This document shows positions 33,716 through 40,732 of a stretch of 40,732 nucleotides of DNA, piece by piece (positions within the stretch are counted from its first letter, which is position 1; each line of letters opens with the position of its first letter). This DNA comes from Bacteroidales bacterium. GTDB lineage: Bacteria > Bacteroidota > Bacteroidia > Bacteroidales > JAFGHD01. The notes below the pieces were generated by a model. It was not told the origin of the DNA. It saw only the letters and a program-made list of their open reading frames with translations, and made no database searches. The stretch spans positions 1 through 40,732 of the forward strand of contig JAFGME010000028.1 in NCBI GenBank assembly GCA_016927695.1. The letters run 5' to 3'. Made by a program: the position numbers and the translations under genes.

Positions 33716-33736
33716 CTGTTCACTGTTCACTGTTCA
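33716..33736. repeat. Right heptamer array (CTGTTCA x3) next to the four-helix-bundle remnant
   Basis: Three exact tandem copies of CTGTTCA followed by the variant CTGTAAC, ending 2 bases before the 3' end of the upstream tRNA-Leu gene. Confidence 0.75.
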
Positions 33737-33744
33737 CTGTAACG

Positions 33745-33828
33745 TGCCCAGGACAAGATTCGAACTTGCACACCCTTTCAGGCGCCAGCCCCTCAAGCTG
33801 GTGTGTCTACCAATTCCACCACCTGGGC
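33745..33828 (-). tRNA. tRNA-Leu (anticodon GAG)
   Basis: On the minus strand the 84-base sequence runs from GCCCAGG to CCTGGGC plus A. The anticodon arm is CCAGC-TTGAGGG-GCTGG with anticodon GAG, and a long variable arm and T arm (GCAAGTTCGAATCTTGT) are present. It is upstream of the CAG tRNA on the same strand; the repeat-flanked gene remnant now sits between them. Confidence 0.93.
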
Positions 33829-33838
33829 AAAACGGCTG

Positions 33839-33846
33839 CAAAAATA
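33839..33846 (-). promoter_or_regulatory. -7 box for the tRNA-Leu(GAG) gene
   Basis: On the minus strand TATTTTTG matches TAnnTTTG and ends 10 bases before the tRNA 5' end. Confidence 0.55.
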
Positions 33847-33891
33847 ATATTTTTCTAATAGAAAACACTATTTTTTTTAAATTTATCTTCT

Positions 33892-33920
33892 TTTGTAAAA
33901 TGCTTAAATGTGTAACTTTG
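33892..33920 (+). promoter_or_regulatory. Promoter for the sulfotransferase-DUF4301 operon
   Basis: TTTG and TAACTTTG are separated by 17 bases, close to the Bacteroidota/Flavobacterium spacing. The -7 box lies 35 bases before the sulfotransferase ATG. Confidence 0.65.
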
Positions 33921-33955
33921 CAGGCCTGATTTACTTGTACATTACACTTTGATTG

Positions 33956-34588
33956 ATGCAGAAAATAAAAGTTTACGGCGAAAGGAACTCGGGCACAATT
34001 TATCTTGAATGGCTGCTGCTCAAAAATCTTGAAATCACGATCCCCGATGATTTTATCTACGGATGGAAGCACCGTGTCGCTCCTTCAGGCGATGAAGTGA
34101 TCGATTACATTAAAACCGATATCATCTATCTTTGTCTGGTGAAAAATCCCTACTCCTGGCTGATTTCCATGCACAAAAGGCCTTACAACCACGAATCGCT
34201 CAAAAAAGCCAGCTTCCCTGAATTCATCAGGTACTCCTATGGCGATTACAGGAATCCTATGGTGATGTGGAATATCAAAAACCGTTCTTATGTAGAGATG
34301 GGGAACTCTGTTGACAAGCACATGGTGGTCAGGTATGAAGATCTCCTTGCCGAGCCTAAGGAATCCCTCATACGGATTGCCGAAAAATTCGGACTTCCGA
34401 AACCGGGGCTTTTTAAAAACATAAGGAACCTGCTTACCAACAACCATGGAATCAATAAAAGAAGGTTCCATGCCGATTATTACCTTAAGGAAGGATGGAT
34501 GGAGAAGATGAAACCCGAATACGTTGAATATATCAACCGTTTTCTTGATGCTGAACTGATGGAAAAGCTGGGATACAAAAAACTGTAG
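33956..34588 (+). CDS. Sulfotransferase family protein
   Basis: The ATG at 33956 is preferred over the preceding TTG. The 210-residue protein shows the N-terminal 5'-phosphosulfate-binding loop variant YGERNSGTIYLEWLL, the 3'-phosphate site LVKNPYSWLISMHKR (usual RNPxxRxxS), and MVVRYEDLLAEPKESLIRIAEKFGL, all in normal order. It would transfer sulfate from PAPS to a glycan or other acceptor; the acceptor is unknown and the protein is at the short end of the family. It is followed after 3 bases by the DUF4301 gene. Confidence 0.8.
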   Translation: MQKIKVYGERNSGTIYLEWLLLKNLEITIPDDFIYGWKHRVAPSGDEVIDYIKTDIIYLCLVKNPYSWLISMHKRPYNHESLKKASFPEFIRYSYGDYRNPMVMWNIKNRSYVEMGNSVDKHMVVRYEDLLAEPKESLIRIAEKFGLPKPGLFKNIRNLLTNNHGINKRRFHADYYLKEGWMEKMKPEYVEYINRFLDAELMEKLGYKKL

Positions 34589-34591
34589 GCT

Positions 34592-36145
34592 ATGTTCACA
34601 GAAAAAGACCTTTTGCAAATCAAAGAGAAAGGAATGGCCGTTGAACAGTTGTCAGCGCAACTGCAGGATTTTATTCGTGGTTTTCCTTTTGCCTCGCTGC
34701 ACAGGCCCGCCATTGCCGGTGACGGCATCTCTGTGTATCCTGAAGATGAGGTTCGGCGGCTGTCAGCATTTTATGAAGAAAGGCTCCCCGGTTTGCAGAT
34801 CGTTAAATTCGTGCCTGCCTCCGGCGCTGCCACCCGCATGTTCAAAGATCTTTATGCATTTATTCCGGCAGTCAGGTCCACCGGCAATTCAGAGATTGCC
34901 CTGACAGATAATGCGGAATTCAGGTCTGTGAAAGAGTTTTTCGACAACATAAAGGCATTTGCATTTTATGAGGATTTGAACAAAGCTTGTTCACACGCCG
35001 GATTTTCCCTCGAAAAGGCGGTCGGCAGCGGTAATTACAGCCGTATTCTGGAAACGCTTCTGGAGGATGAAGGCCTTGGGTATGGGAAGCTGCCCAAAGG
35101 ATTGCTGAAGTTTCACAGCTATCCTTCAGGTTCCGCTACGGCCATTGAAGAACACCTGGCGGAAGCTGCCATGTATGCCCGGAACAGCGCTAATGTCGCG
35201 GAGGTGCATTTTACCGTGTCACCCGAACATCTTTCAGGTTTTGAAAAAAAGGTGGATGAAGCGCTCCCTGTTTATGAGCGCCGGTTCGGCATCAGGTTCA
35301 GGATATCCTATTCGCAGCAGAAGCCTTCCACTGACACCCTGGCTGTGGATATGGAAAACAAACCTTTCAGAAACAGTGACGGTTCACTGCTTTTCAGACC
35401 CGGAGGCCATGGCGCGCTCATTGAAAACCTGAACGATATTGATGCCGACCTCATTTTTATCAAAAATATTGATAATGTTGTGCCGGACTATCTGAAAGAT
35501 ACCACGGTTCTGTATAAAAAAGCCCTGGCTGCTATTGTTTTGCAGATTCAGGAGAAGGTTTTCTTTTTCCTTCAGCATCTCGACAAAAATGACAATTGGG
35601 AAATGCATAAGCCCGAAATGGTTGGTTTTGTTACGAATACAATGAATATCAAGCTGCCTCCGGACATGGAAAACAGGTCGGCAGCGGAGCAGCGAAGCAT
35701 CCTTTTCCATGCCCTCAACCGCCCCATCCGGGTTTGCGGGATGGTCAAAAACGAAGGGGAGCCGGGCGGGGGGCCGTTCTGGGTGAATGCCCCGGACGGG
35801 CAGATTTCCCCACAGATTGTGGAAAGCTCCCAGATCAATGAGAAAGACCCTGTACAGAAGGGGATTATGAACTCCTCCTCCCATTTTAATCCCGTGGACC
35901 TGGTTTGTGCCACACGCGATTTCAAAGGCAGGCCGTTTGACCTGCATCACTTCATTGATCCTTCAACAGGTTTTATTTCGGTGAAGTCCAAAGATGGAAA
36001 ACCCCTCAAAGCCATGGAACTGCCGGGGCTATGGAACGGCGCTATGGCCCGCTGGACCACTGTTTTTGTTGAAGTGCCCGTAATTACTTTTAACCCTGTC
36101 AAAACCGTGAACGACCTGCTCCGGCAGCAACACCAACCGGAGTGA
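34592..36145 (+). CDS. DUF4301 family protein
   Basis: A 517-residue protein with the DUF4301 start (FTEKDLLQIKEKGM, FPFASLHRPAIAGDGI, KFVPASGAATRMFKDLY) and conserved blocks LPKGLLKFHSYP, TAIEEHLAEAA, LFRPGGHGALIENLNDIDADLIFIKNIDNVVPD and RPIRVCGMVKNEGEPGGGPFWV. The PASGAATRMFK and GHGALIENLNDIDAD segments recall nucleotide-sugar nucleotidyltransferases, but this is my reading and not an established activity. It is translationally close to the sulfotransferase gene. Confidence 0.85.
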   Translation: MFTEKDLLQIKEKGMAVEQLSAQLQDFIRGFPFASLHRPAIAGDGISVYPEDEVRRLSAFYEERLPGLQIVKFVPASGAATRMFKDLYAFIPAVRSTGNSEIALTDNAEFRSVKEFFDNIKAFAFYEDLNKACSHAGFSLEKAVGSGNYSRILETLLEDEGLGYGKLPKGLLKFHSYPSGSATAIEEHLAEAAMYARNSANVAEVHFTVSPEHLSGFEKKVDEALPVYERRFGIRFRISYSQQKPSTDTLAVDMENKPFRNSDGSLLFRPGGHGALIENLNDIDADLIFIKNIDNVVPDYLKDTTVLYKKALAAIVLQIQEKVFFFLQHLDKNDNWEMHKPEMVGFVTNTMNIKLPPDMENRSAAEQRSILFHALNRPIRVCGMVKNEGEPGGGPFWVNAPDGQISPQIVESSQINEKDPVQKGIMNSSSHFNPVDLVCATRDFKGRPFDLHHFIDPSTGFISVKSKDGKPLKAMELPGLWNGAMARWTTVFVEVPVITFNPVKTVNDLLRQQHQPE

Positions 36146-36234
36146 ACCTTGGACAGCCGGCCCCGGATTTGCCGTTCATGCCGGTTTTATTTCAGGGGAA
36201 AATGATCTTTTAAATATTTTTTTGCATTTAATCT

Positions 36235-36264
36235 TTTGATTTCCAAAAAAAAGTTAGAAATTTG
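36235..36264 (+). promoter_or_regulatory. Probable promoter of the rpsP-rimM-trmN6 operon
   Basis: TTTG and GAAATTTG are separated by 18 bases; the -7 box has one departure from TAnnTTTG. The leader to the rpsP start is about 90 bases. Confidence 0.45.
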
Positions 36265-36353
36265 CACCCCTTTTCAGGAAGACATTTTCATGGGTGATGA
36301 ACATGAAGGGCATCATCGGGTTAATATGACTAATTAATTACATTATTTAAAGT

Positions 36354-37094
36354 ATGCCAGCAAGAATCAGATTGCAGAGAAAAGGTAAGAAAGGGAGGCC
36401 TTTCTACCACGTAGTCATTGCGGATGGTCGGGCACCACGCGACGGAAAATATATTGAGAAAATTGGCACTTACAATCCTCTGACCAAACCTGCCGACATT
36501 GACCTGGATTTTGACAGGGCGCTGTATTGGCTTCAGAACGGAGCACAGCCCACCGATACGGTGAGGGCTTTGCTTTCACTCAAAGGGGTTTTAATGAAAA
36601 ATCACCTTTTAACCGGAGTGAAAAAGGGAGCCTTTGACCTGGAGCAGGCCGAAATTAAGTTTGCTGCATGGCTCAAAGACAAGGAAGCAAAGATAGAAGG
36701 AAGCATCAGGGAGGTTGAAAACGAGGCAAGGGACGAACAGAAAAAAAGGCTTGAAGGGGAAAGAAAAGTGAACGAAGCCAGGGCGAAAGAACTCTCCGAC
36801 AGAAGGGCGGCTGAATTAAGGAAAATCGAAGCCGAAAGGGCTGCCGCTGCTCCTCCTGCACAGGAAGAAACCCCATCCGTTGAGACTCATGCCCCTGCCG
36901 TTACCGGTGAGGACATAAAAACAGAAGAAGTTGCTGCTCCGGAAGTGAAGGAAGAAACGGAAATGGCCACAGCAAACACAGCGGAACAGCCAACAGAGGA
37001 AGTGGCTGCACCTGCTGAAGAGGCAAAAGAAATGGATGAAACCGCATCAGAGAAGGAGCAGACAGAAGATAAAAAGGAGGAAACCGGCGCTTAA
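36354..37094 (+). CDS. rpsP: 30S ribosomal protein S16 with long acidic C-terminal extension
   Basis: The first 80 or so residues are S16 ([41 protein letters not shown], then [27 protein letters not shown]). They are followed by a charged, probably coiled-coil segment (about 90-160: Glu/Lys/Arg/Ala-rich) and an acidic Ala/Glu/Thr/Pro-rich tail to residue 246. S16 is 80-90 residues in most bacteria; extensions are usual in Bacteroidota but this one is long. It heads a classical rpsP-rimM gene order, with 21 bases to rimM. Confidence 0.95.
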   Translation: MPARIRLQRKGKKGRPFYHVVIADGRAPRDGKYIEKIGTYNPLTKPADIDLDFDRALYWLQNGAQPTDTVRALLSLKGVLMKNHLLTGVKKGAFDLEQAEIKFAAWLKDKEAKIEGSIREVENEARDEQKKRLEGERKVNEARAKELSDRRAAELRKIEAERAAAAPPAQEETPSVETHAPAVTGEDIKTEEVAAPEVKEETEMATANTAEQPTEEVAAPAEEAKEMDETASEKEQTEDKKEETGA

Positions 37095-37115
37095 TCTTTT
37101 CAGTCCGGTCACTCT

Positions 37116-37640
37116 ATGAAAAAGGAAGACTTTTATTATCTCGGAAAAATTGTAAAAACATCAGGTTACAAAGGGAACCTGGTGTTTTTTTTTGATGTCG
37201 ACGACATATCCCACTACCAGGACCTTGAAGCGGTTTTTATCGATATTGCAGGAAACCTGATCCCTTTTGCCATCCGTTCAATTGCCTTCACTAAGGGCGC
37301 TCAGGCCTTTGTGAGCCTCATGGATATCCATTCACAGGATGAGGCTGAAGCCCTTGCAGGATGCAGCCTTTACCTTCCCGTAAGCTACCTGCCCGAACTG
37401 TCAGGAAAAAATTTCTACTTCCATGAGATCATCGGTTTTGAGGTGATGGATGAAACACTGGGCGCATTGGGGCCGGTTTCGGGGGTGATGGACCAAACCA
37501 GCCAGCCTGTCCTCATCATTGTTAGGGACAGAAAAGAAATCCTCGTGCCTGCCTCCGATGAGATCATAATGAAAATCGACCGAAAAGCCCGGAAAATCTT
37601 TGTGAAAACCCCGGAAGGCCTGGTTGACCTCTATTTGTAA
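37116..37640 (+). CDS. rimM: Ribosome maturation factor RimM
   Basis: Binds the 30S head, including S19, and helps 16S rRNA maturation. The 174-residue protein has the N-terminal RimM barrel (YYLGKIVKTSGYKGNLVFF and LMDIHSQDEAEALAGCSLYLP) and the C-terminal PRC-barrel-like part (FHEIIGFEVMD, LGPVSGVMDQTSQPVLIIV, EILVPASDEIIMKID). Its position after rpsP is conserved across bacteria. It is followed after 6 bases by trmN6. Confidence 0.93.
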   Translation: MKKEDFYYLGKIVKTSGYKGNLVFFFDVDDISHYQDLEAVFIDIAGNLIPFAIRSIAFTKGAQAFVSLMDIHSQDEAEALAGCSLYLPVSYLPELSGKNFYFHEIIGFEVMDETLGALGPVSGVMDQTSQPVLIIVRDRKEILVPASDEIIMKIDRKARKIFVKTPEGLVDLYL

Positions 37641-37646
37641 ATCTCC

Positions 37647-38363
37647 ATGGAGCAGAAGTGTTTTTTCTTCAAGAAGTTTTCCGTTTCAGACCGGCATAGC
37701 TCAATGAAGCTGAACACCGATGGTGTGCTGCTGGGCGCCTGGGTCGATATGGAGGGGGTAAATAACGCTGTTGATGTGGGTACGGGTTGCGGGATCATCG
37801 CTCTGATGATGGCCCAACGGTCTGAAAAAGCAAGGATCGATGCCATCGACATCCATGAAGGATCTATTACCGATGCCGGATTGAACTTCAGCAATTCACC
37901 CTGGAGTGAGCGGCTAAAGGCCTGCCATTGCGCTTTACACGATTTTGCCCGGATAACTCAGCCCGGTTATGACCTGATCGTATCAAACCCTCCCTATTTC
38001 TGCAATTCCCTGAAATCCGCCGATCATACGAAAAATCTCTCACGGCACGATACAGGCCTTTCCCTTGCCGCTTTTTTCCCGGAGGCAAAGAAAATTCTGA
38101 AGCCCGGGGGAAAACTGGCGCTGATTTACCCTTATGATGGCCGTGACAGGCTCGAAGAACTGGCCTGGAACAACCATCTGCATATCAATAAGGAATTGAG
38201 GGTGTGCTCAGTCCGGGGAAACGCCCCTGTAAGGCTTCTCCTGGAATTGTCAGGCAGCAAAGGAAAATCCTGTACATCAGAAACTTTATCCATCAGGGAT
38301 GAACAACACCAATATACCTCCGGGTACATGGAACTGACCCGCGATTTTTATCTTGCATTTTAG
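37647..38363 (+). CDS. trmN6: tRNA1(Val) adenine-37 N6-methyltransferase
   Basis: A class I AdoMet methyltransferase of the TrmN6/YfiC family. The N-terminus has FFFKKFSVSDRHSSMKLNTDGVLLGAWVD, motif I is VDVGTGCGIIALMMAQR, and the catalytic N6-adenine motif is VSNPPYFCNSLKS, followed by NLSRHD. At 238 residues it has normal length. It methylates A37 of tRNA-Val in E. coli. It is co-transcribed with rimM. Confidence 0.9.
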   Translation: MEQKCFFFKKFSVSDRHSSMKLNTDGVLLGAWVDMEGVNNAVDVGTGCGIIALMMAQRSEKARIDAIDIHEGSITDAGLNFSNSPWSERLKACHCALHDFARITQPGYDLIVSNPPYFCNSLKSADHTKNLSRHDTGLSLAAFFPEAKKILKPGGKLALIYPYDGRDRLEELAWNNHLHINKELRVCSVRGNAPVRLLLELSGSKGKSCTSETLSIRDEQHQYTSGYMELTRDFYLAF

Positions 38364-38380
38364 CGGAACTGCAAACCTTT

Positions 38381-38388
38381 TATATTTG
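38381..38388 (+). promoter_or_regulatory. -7 promoter box for rdgB
   Basis: TATATTTG matches TAnnTTTG, with a weak TTTA 19 bases upstream. Transcription would begin near 38393-38396, which favours the start codon at 38412 over that at 38400. Confidence 0.5.
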
Positions 38389-38411
38389 CATAAAAATTAA
38401 TGACATCCGGC

Positions 38412-39014
38412 ATGAATTACAAATTGCTTTTCGTCACAAACAACAGGCATAAACTCGGGGAAATACAAAAGCTGGCAGGGGACAGGCTGCGGATCATTTC
38501 AATGAATGAAGCCGGAATTTCCGAAGACATCCCGGAAACCGGAGAAACCCTCGAAAGCAACGCTTCTCTGAAATCATGGTATGCATACCACAAAACAGGA
38601 TTAAACTGTTTTGCCGATGACACAGGCCTCGAAACAGACGCCCTCAACGGCCGCCCGGGGGTGTTTTCTGCCCGGTATGCCGGCCCGGACAACGATCACA
38701 TAAAAAACATCGAAAAGGTTTTATCGGAATTGCAAGGAATAAAAAACAGAAGGGCGCGGTTCAGAACGGTTATATCTTTGATTATTGATAAACAGGAATA
38801 TTTTTTCGAAGGGATAGCGGAAGGGGAGATCCTGCACGAATGTCATGGTGATAAAGGGTTTGGCTACGATCCCGTTTTCAGGCCCGAAGGCTACGAATGT
38901 TCATTTGCTGAAATGGATATGGACCAAAAAAACAGGATCAGCCACAGGGGAAAGGCAATTCAGAAATTAATGGAGTTCCTTCAGGAGAATTTACATCTTC
39001 AAAACCCGTCATGA
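38412..39014 (+). CDS. rdgB: XTP/dITP diphosphatase (RdgB/HAM1 family)
   Basis: Hydrolyses non-canonical purine nucleoside triphosphates such as dITP and XTP to monophosphates, protecting DNA. I chose the second in-frame ATG (38412), because MNYKLLFVTNNRHKLGEI matches the usual N-terminus and the predicted promoter is very close to the first one (38400). Motifs visible: TNNRHKLGEI, NASLKSWYAY, CFADDTGLETDALNGRPGVFSARYAG, GDKGFGYDPVFRPEGY and FAEM...NRISHRGKA. All active-site regions are intact. Confidence 0.94.
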   Translation: MNYKLLFVTNNRHKLGEIQKLAGDRLRIISMNEAGISEDIPETGETLESNASLKSWYAYHKTGLNCFADDTGLETDALNGRPGVFSARYAGPDNDHIKNIEKVLSELQGIKNRRARFRTVISLIIDKQEYFFEGIAEGEILHECHGDKGFGYDPVFRPEGYECSFAEMDMDQKNRISHRGKAIQKLMEFLQENLHLQNPS

Positions 39015-39061
39015 TTTCCTGTTGAACAAAAAATGGAATCAATTTGTTAAATCTGTTTTAT

Positions 39062-39574
39062 ATGAAAATAAAAACATCAATCCTGATCTGGGCAGCGGCT
39101 CTTACTGCAGGTTCCATACTTTGCATGCAGTCCTGCACCCAGGACCCTGAAATCATTGTCCCTCAGGTTACCTTTGAAAACATTGAGTCTCTTTTCAGCC
39201 AGAAAAGCGACACGGTGTATGTCATCAATTTCTGGGCAACCTGGTGCAAGCCCTGTTTTAAGGAACTTCCGGAATTTGAAAAGCTAAGAAAGGAATACAA
39301 AAACAAAGCCGTCCGGGTTGTGCTGATAAGCCTTGATTTTCCAAATAAACACGACAGCGAACTGATCCCTTTTATCCGAGAGAACAACCTGAAGTCCGGA
39401 ATACTGCACCTGACAGACACCGATGCCAACAAATGGATCGACAAGGTCAGCCCCCTCTGGTCGGGCGCTATCCCTGCAACCATTATCTACAAGAAGAATA
39501 AAAAGGAATTTTATGAACGATCAATGACTTTTGATGAATTGCAAAAGATTGTCGAATACAAACTCAAAGAATAA
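39062..39574 (+). CDS. TlpA-like periplasmic thioredoxin, probable lipoprotein
   Basis: The ATG at 39062 gives 170 residues. The N-terminus is a hydrophobic signal (SILIWAAALTAGSILCMQSC) with Cys residues that could be lipidated, although the lipobox is imperfect. The thioredoxin fold has the redox motif WATWCKPC, preceded by VINFW, a VVLISLDF strand, and the cis-Pro loop GAIPATIIYKK. It probably reduces disulfides or supports cytochrome or envelope protein maturation. It follows rdgB by 47 bases. Confidence 0.85.
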   Translation: MKIKTSILIWAAALTAGSILCMQSCTQDPEIIVPQVTFENIESLFSQKSDTVYVINFWATWCKPCFKELPEFEKLRKEYKNKAVRVVLISLDFPNKHDSELIPFIRENNLKSGILHLTDTDANKWIDKVSPLWSGAIPATIIYKKNKKEFYERSMTFDELQKIVEYKLKE

Positions 39575-39645
39575 GGAAAAATGAAATTAGCGATATGCTT
39601 CGTGGCGAAAGAACAACAATTTTGAGGAAGAATACTTTTATTTTG

Positions 39646-39653
39646 TATATTTG
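39646..39653 (+). promoter_or_regulatory. -7 promoter box at the HEPN/MNT module, possibly leaderless
   Basis: TATATTTG matches TAnnTTTG and ends only 4 bases before the HEPN start codon. If used, transcription would begin at or next to the ATG, giving a leaderless message. Confidence 0.4.
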
Positions 39654-39657
39654 ATGA

Positions 39658-40059
39658 ATGGAAAATGAAAAAATTGACATAGAACTAATAGCAAATCATT
39701 GGATTTTGAGGTCAGATTCTGACTTTGAAACAATGAATAATTTAATAAAATCAAAGGATTTCCATTGGGCTTTATTCATTGGAAATCTTGTAATTGAGAG
39801 ATTACTTAAAGCGATTGTTGTAAGAAAGACAGGTACACATGCTCCATTGACATATGACTTAAGAAGACTCGCAAAGCTTTCAGGCCTGGCTTTTGAAGAT
39901 GAACATAAAAAGTGGCTTGATACAGTATCAACTTTTAATATCAATGCAAGGTACGATGACTACAAGCAAGACTTTTATAAAAAATGCACACCTGGTTATT
40001 CAATAACATGGTTTACAAATATTAAGATACTTAGAGAATGGATAAAAACGAAGCTATAA
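39658..40059 (+). CDS. HEPN domain protein (putative toxin of HEPN/MNT pair)
   Basis: A 133-residue helical protein with the HEPN pattern FHWALFIGNLVIERLLKAIVV and Arg56-x4-His61 (RKTGTH), the candidate RNase dyad. The dyad is followed by APLTYDLRRLAKLSG, FNINARYDDYKQDFYKKCTP and ILREWIKTKL. In known HEPN/MNT modules the HEPN protein is a toxic RNase. The partner gene begins inside its last codons (22-base overlap), the standard layout. Base use is A/T-rich relative to the housekeeping genes before it, consistent with acquisition. Confidence 0.88.
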   Translation: MENEKIDIELIANHWILRSDSDFETMNNLIKSKDFHWALFIGNLVIERLLKAIVVRKTGTHAPLTYDLRRLAKLSGLAFEDEHKKWLDTVSTFNINARYDDYKQDFYKKCTPGYSITWFTNIKILREWIKTKL

Positions 40060-40355
40060 ACATCGCGAAAAGATATATTGATTCAATTAGTAACAAATTT
40101 CAAATTGAAAGCGCAATACTTTTTGGATCGTTTGCAAAAGGGACAAATCACCCTGACAGTGATATTGATATTGCAATTGTGTTTAAGACTGTGGATGATA
40201 TTATAGACTTGCAAATTCATTTGATGCAACTTCGCAATGATGACGATTTATTAATAGAACCTCATCCATTCAAAACTTCTGATTTTCATATTTCAAATCC
40301 TGTTGTTGCGGAAATTAAGAAAAATGGAATTGATATACTAAACCACGCAGCATAA
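40038..40355 (+). CDS. MNT nucleotidyltransferase domain protein (putative antitoxin)
   Basis: A 105-residue minimal nucleotidyltransferase with the signature AILFGSFAKGTNHPDSDIDIAIVF (GSx..SDxDxxV), the metal-binding acidic pair intact, and a short C-terminal part (LLIEPHPFKTSDFH). In characterised MntA/HepT pairs the MNT protein AMPylates and silences the HEPN toxin. Its stop codon lies inside the attC-like left core site (GCATAAC). Confidence 0.9.
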   Translation: MDKNEAINIAKRYIDSISNKFQIESAILFGSFAKGTNHPDSDIDIAIVFKTVDDIIDLQIHLMQLRNDDDLLIEPHPFKTSDFHISNPVVAEIKKNGIDILNHAA

Positions 40356-40484
40356 CAGCCCCTATGCCCAATAGCCTATGAAAGAGCAACTTGAAACAGT
40401 GTACCCCGCAGAAACATTGTGCCGGGTGACAGTGACAAAGCCCGCAAAACGGCTACTGGGCATAGCTGCAAAACGTTATGGGGC
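40350..40484. repeat. attC-like inverted repeat downstream of the HEPN/MNT genes
   Basis: The outer sites GCATAAC and GTTATGG are complementary at six of seven bases. Inner arms CTATGCCCAATAGCC and GGCTACTGGGCATAG pair with one mismatch, and the arms are about 75 bases apart. This is the layout of an integron attC site, though the core sequences are not the classical RYYYAAC/GTTRRRY. No integrase is in the window. Confidence 0.5.
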
Positions 40485-40507
40485 AATTGAAAAAAAACTT
40501 GACAAGT

Positions 40508-40525
40508 GTTAACTGAATAGTTAAC
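40508..40525. promoter_or_regulatory. Inverted repeat upstream of the HigB/RelE-like gene, probable operator
   Basis: GTTAACT-GAAT-AGTTAAC is a perfect 7-base inverted repeat, ending 8 bases before the start codon. Toxin-antitoxin operons are typically autoregulated by such sites. Confidence 0.5.
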
Positions 40526-40533
40526 TCTGCATC

Positions 40534-40732
40534 ATGGTTAGAGAAATCATAGTTTGGGGCGATCACTTCTATTCCTTGTATAACCAATTAGATATTAAGG
40601 TTAAAAAGAAGATTGATTATGTCTTTTGGCTTTTAAGGTATACAGAGAAAGTTCCAATACGATTTTTTAAATACCTCGAAGATACGGATGCCCTATATGA
40701 AATAAAAGTCAGCACTACTTTCAAAGAGATAC
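40534..40732 (+). CDS. HigB/RelE-like (Gp49-type) toxin, 3' partial
   Basis: The frame runs off the end of the window after 66 codons. It reads MVREIIVWGDHFYSLYNQL, then KVKKKIDYVFWLLRYTEKVP, then RFFKYLEDTDALYEIKVS, which matches the phage-derived Gp49/HigB family of ribosome-dependent RNases. Such toxins are usually followed by an XRE antitoxin, which would lie beyond the window. It follows the attC-like repeat directly, as a gene cassette would. Confidence 0.8.
   Translation, partial: MVREIIVWGDHFYSLYNQLDIKVKKKIDYVFWLLRYTEKVPIRFFKYLEDTDALYEIKVSTTFKEI

Noticed and set aside
33434..33736. Short repeat arrays as a CRISPR locus
   Set aside because: Units are 7 bases in direct tandem without spacers, and no cas genes are present.

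Overview
The window looks like chromosomal DNA of a member of the Bacteroidota (probably Bacteroidales or a near relative). The evidence is direct: proteins with C-terminal type IX secretion (T9SS) sorting domains, initiation regions without Shine-Dalgarno sequences, several TAnnTTTG-type -7 promoter boxes, S16 with a long acidic tail, and DUF4301 and RhuM family genes. No rRNA, CRISPR array, transposase or integrase gene is visible.

Layout. 1-3.4 kb: end of a bifunctional-nuclease-family gene, a NupC-type nucleoside transporter, a small beta-carbonic-anhydrase-like protein and thymidylate synthase. 3.4-10.4 kb: an A/T-rich accessory island lying between thyA and folA. It carries an XRE regulator, a four-helix-bundle (S23/IVP family) protein, a type III methyltransferase (Mod), a RhuM family protein and a type III restriction subunit (Res). 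10.4-18.9 kb: folA; a secreted propeller protein and a large KamA-like radical SAM protein (minus strand); divergent from these, 1-pyrroline-5-carboxylate dehydrogenase; then a secreted VCBS/ASPIC protein and a small membrane protein. 19.3-24.7 kb: three minus-strand secreted proteins, including a C11 (clostripain-like) peptidase with a dockerin-like C-terminus. 25.1-30.7 kb: an AAA ATPase gene remnant, an outer-membrane-like protein, and a divergent regulatory unit of a membrane-anchored TPR-CHAT protease, an ECF sigma factor and a membrane anti-sigma-like protein with TPRs. 30.7-34 kb: an SRPBCC/SDR pair, a 640-base stretch of REP-like hairpins, and two tRNA-Leu genes with a broken four-helix-bundle gene between them. 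34-39.6 kb: sulfotransferase, DUF4301 protein, then a housekeeping run rpsP-rimM-trmN6-rdgB and a TlpA-like thioredoxin. 39.6-40.7 kb: a HEPN/MNT toxin-antitoxin pair, an attC-like inverted repeat and the start of a HigB/RelE-like toxin gene.

Two ideas deserve most attention. First, the TPR-CHAT protease, ECF sigma factor and anti-sigma-like protein form a module that recalls, without any CRISPR genes, the protease-controlled sigma factor logic of type III-E systems. The predicted topology (secreted, C-terminally anchored protease; anti-sigma with an exported TPR domain) suggests regulated proteolysis at the envelope. Second, both four-helix-bundle genes, 29 kb apart, are bracketed by inverted arrays of tandem 7-base units with different unit sequences (GGCRTAA in one case, GTTAACA/CTGTTCA in the other). 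A further degenerate 7-base array lies in frame inside mod. This points to a small non-autonomous repeat-borne unit.
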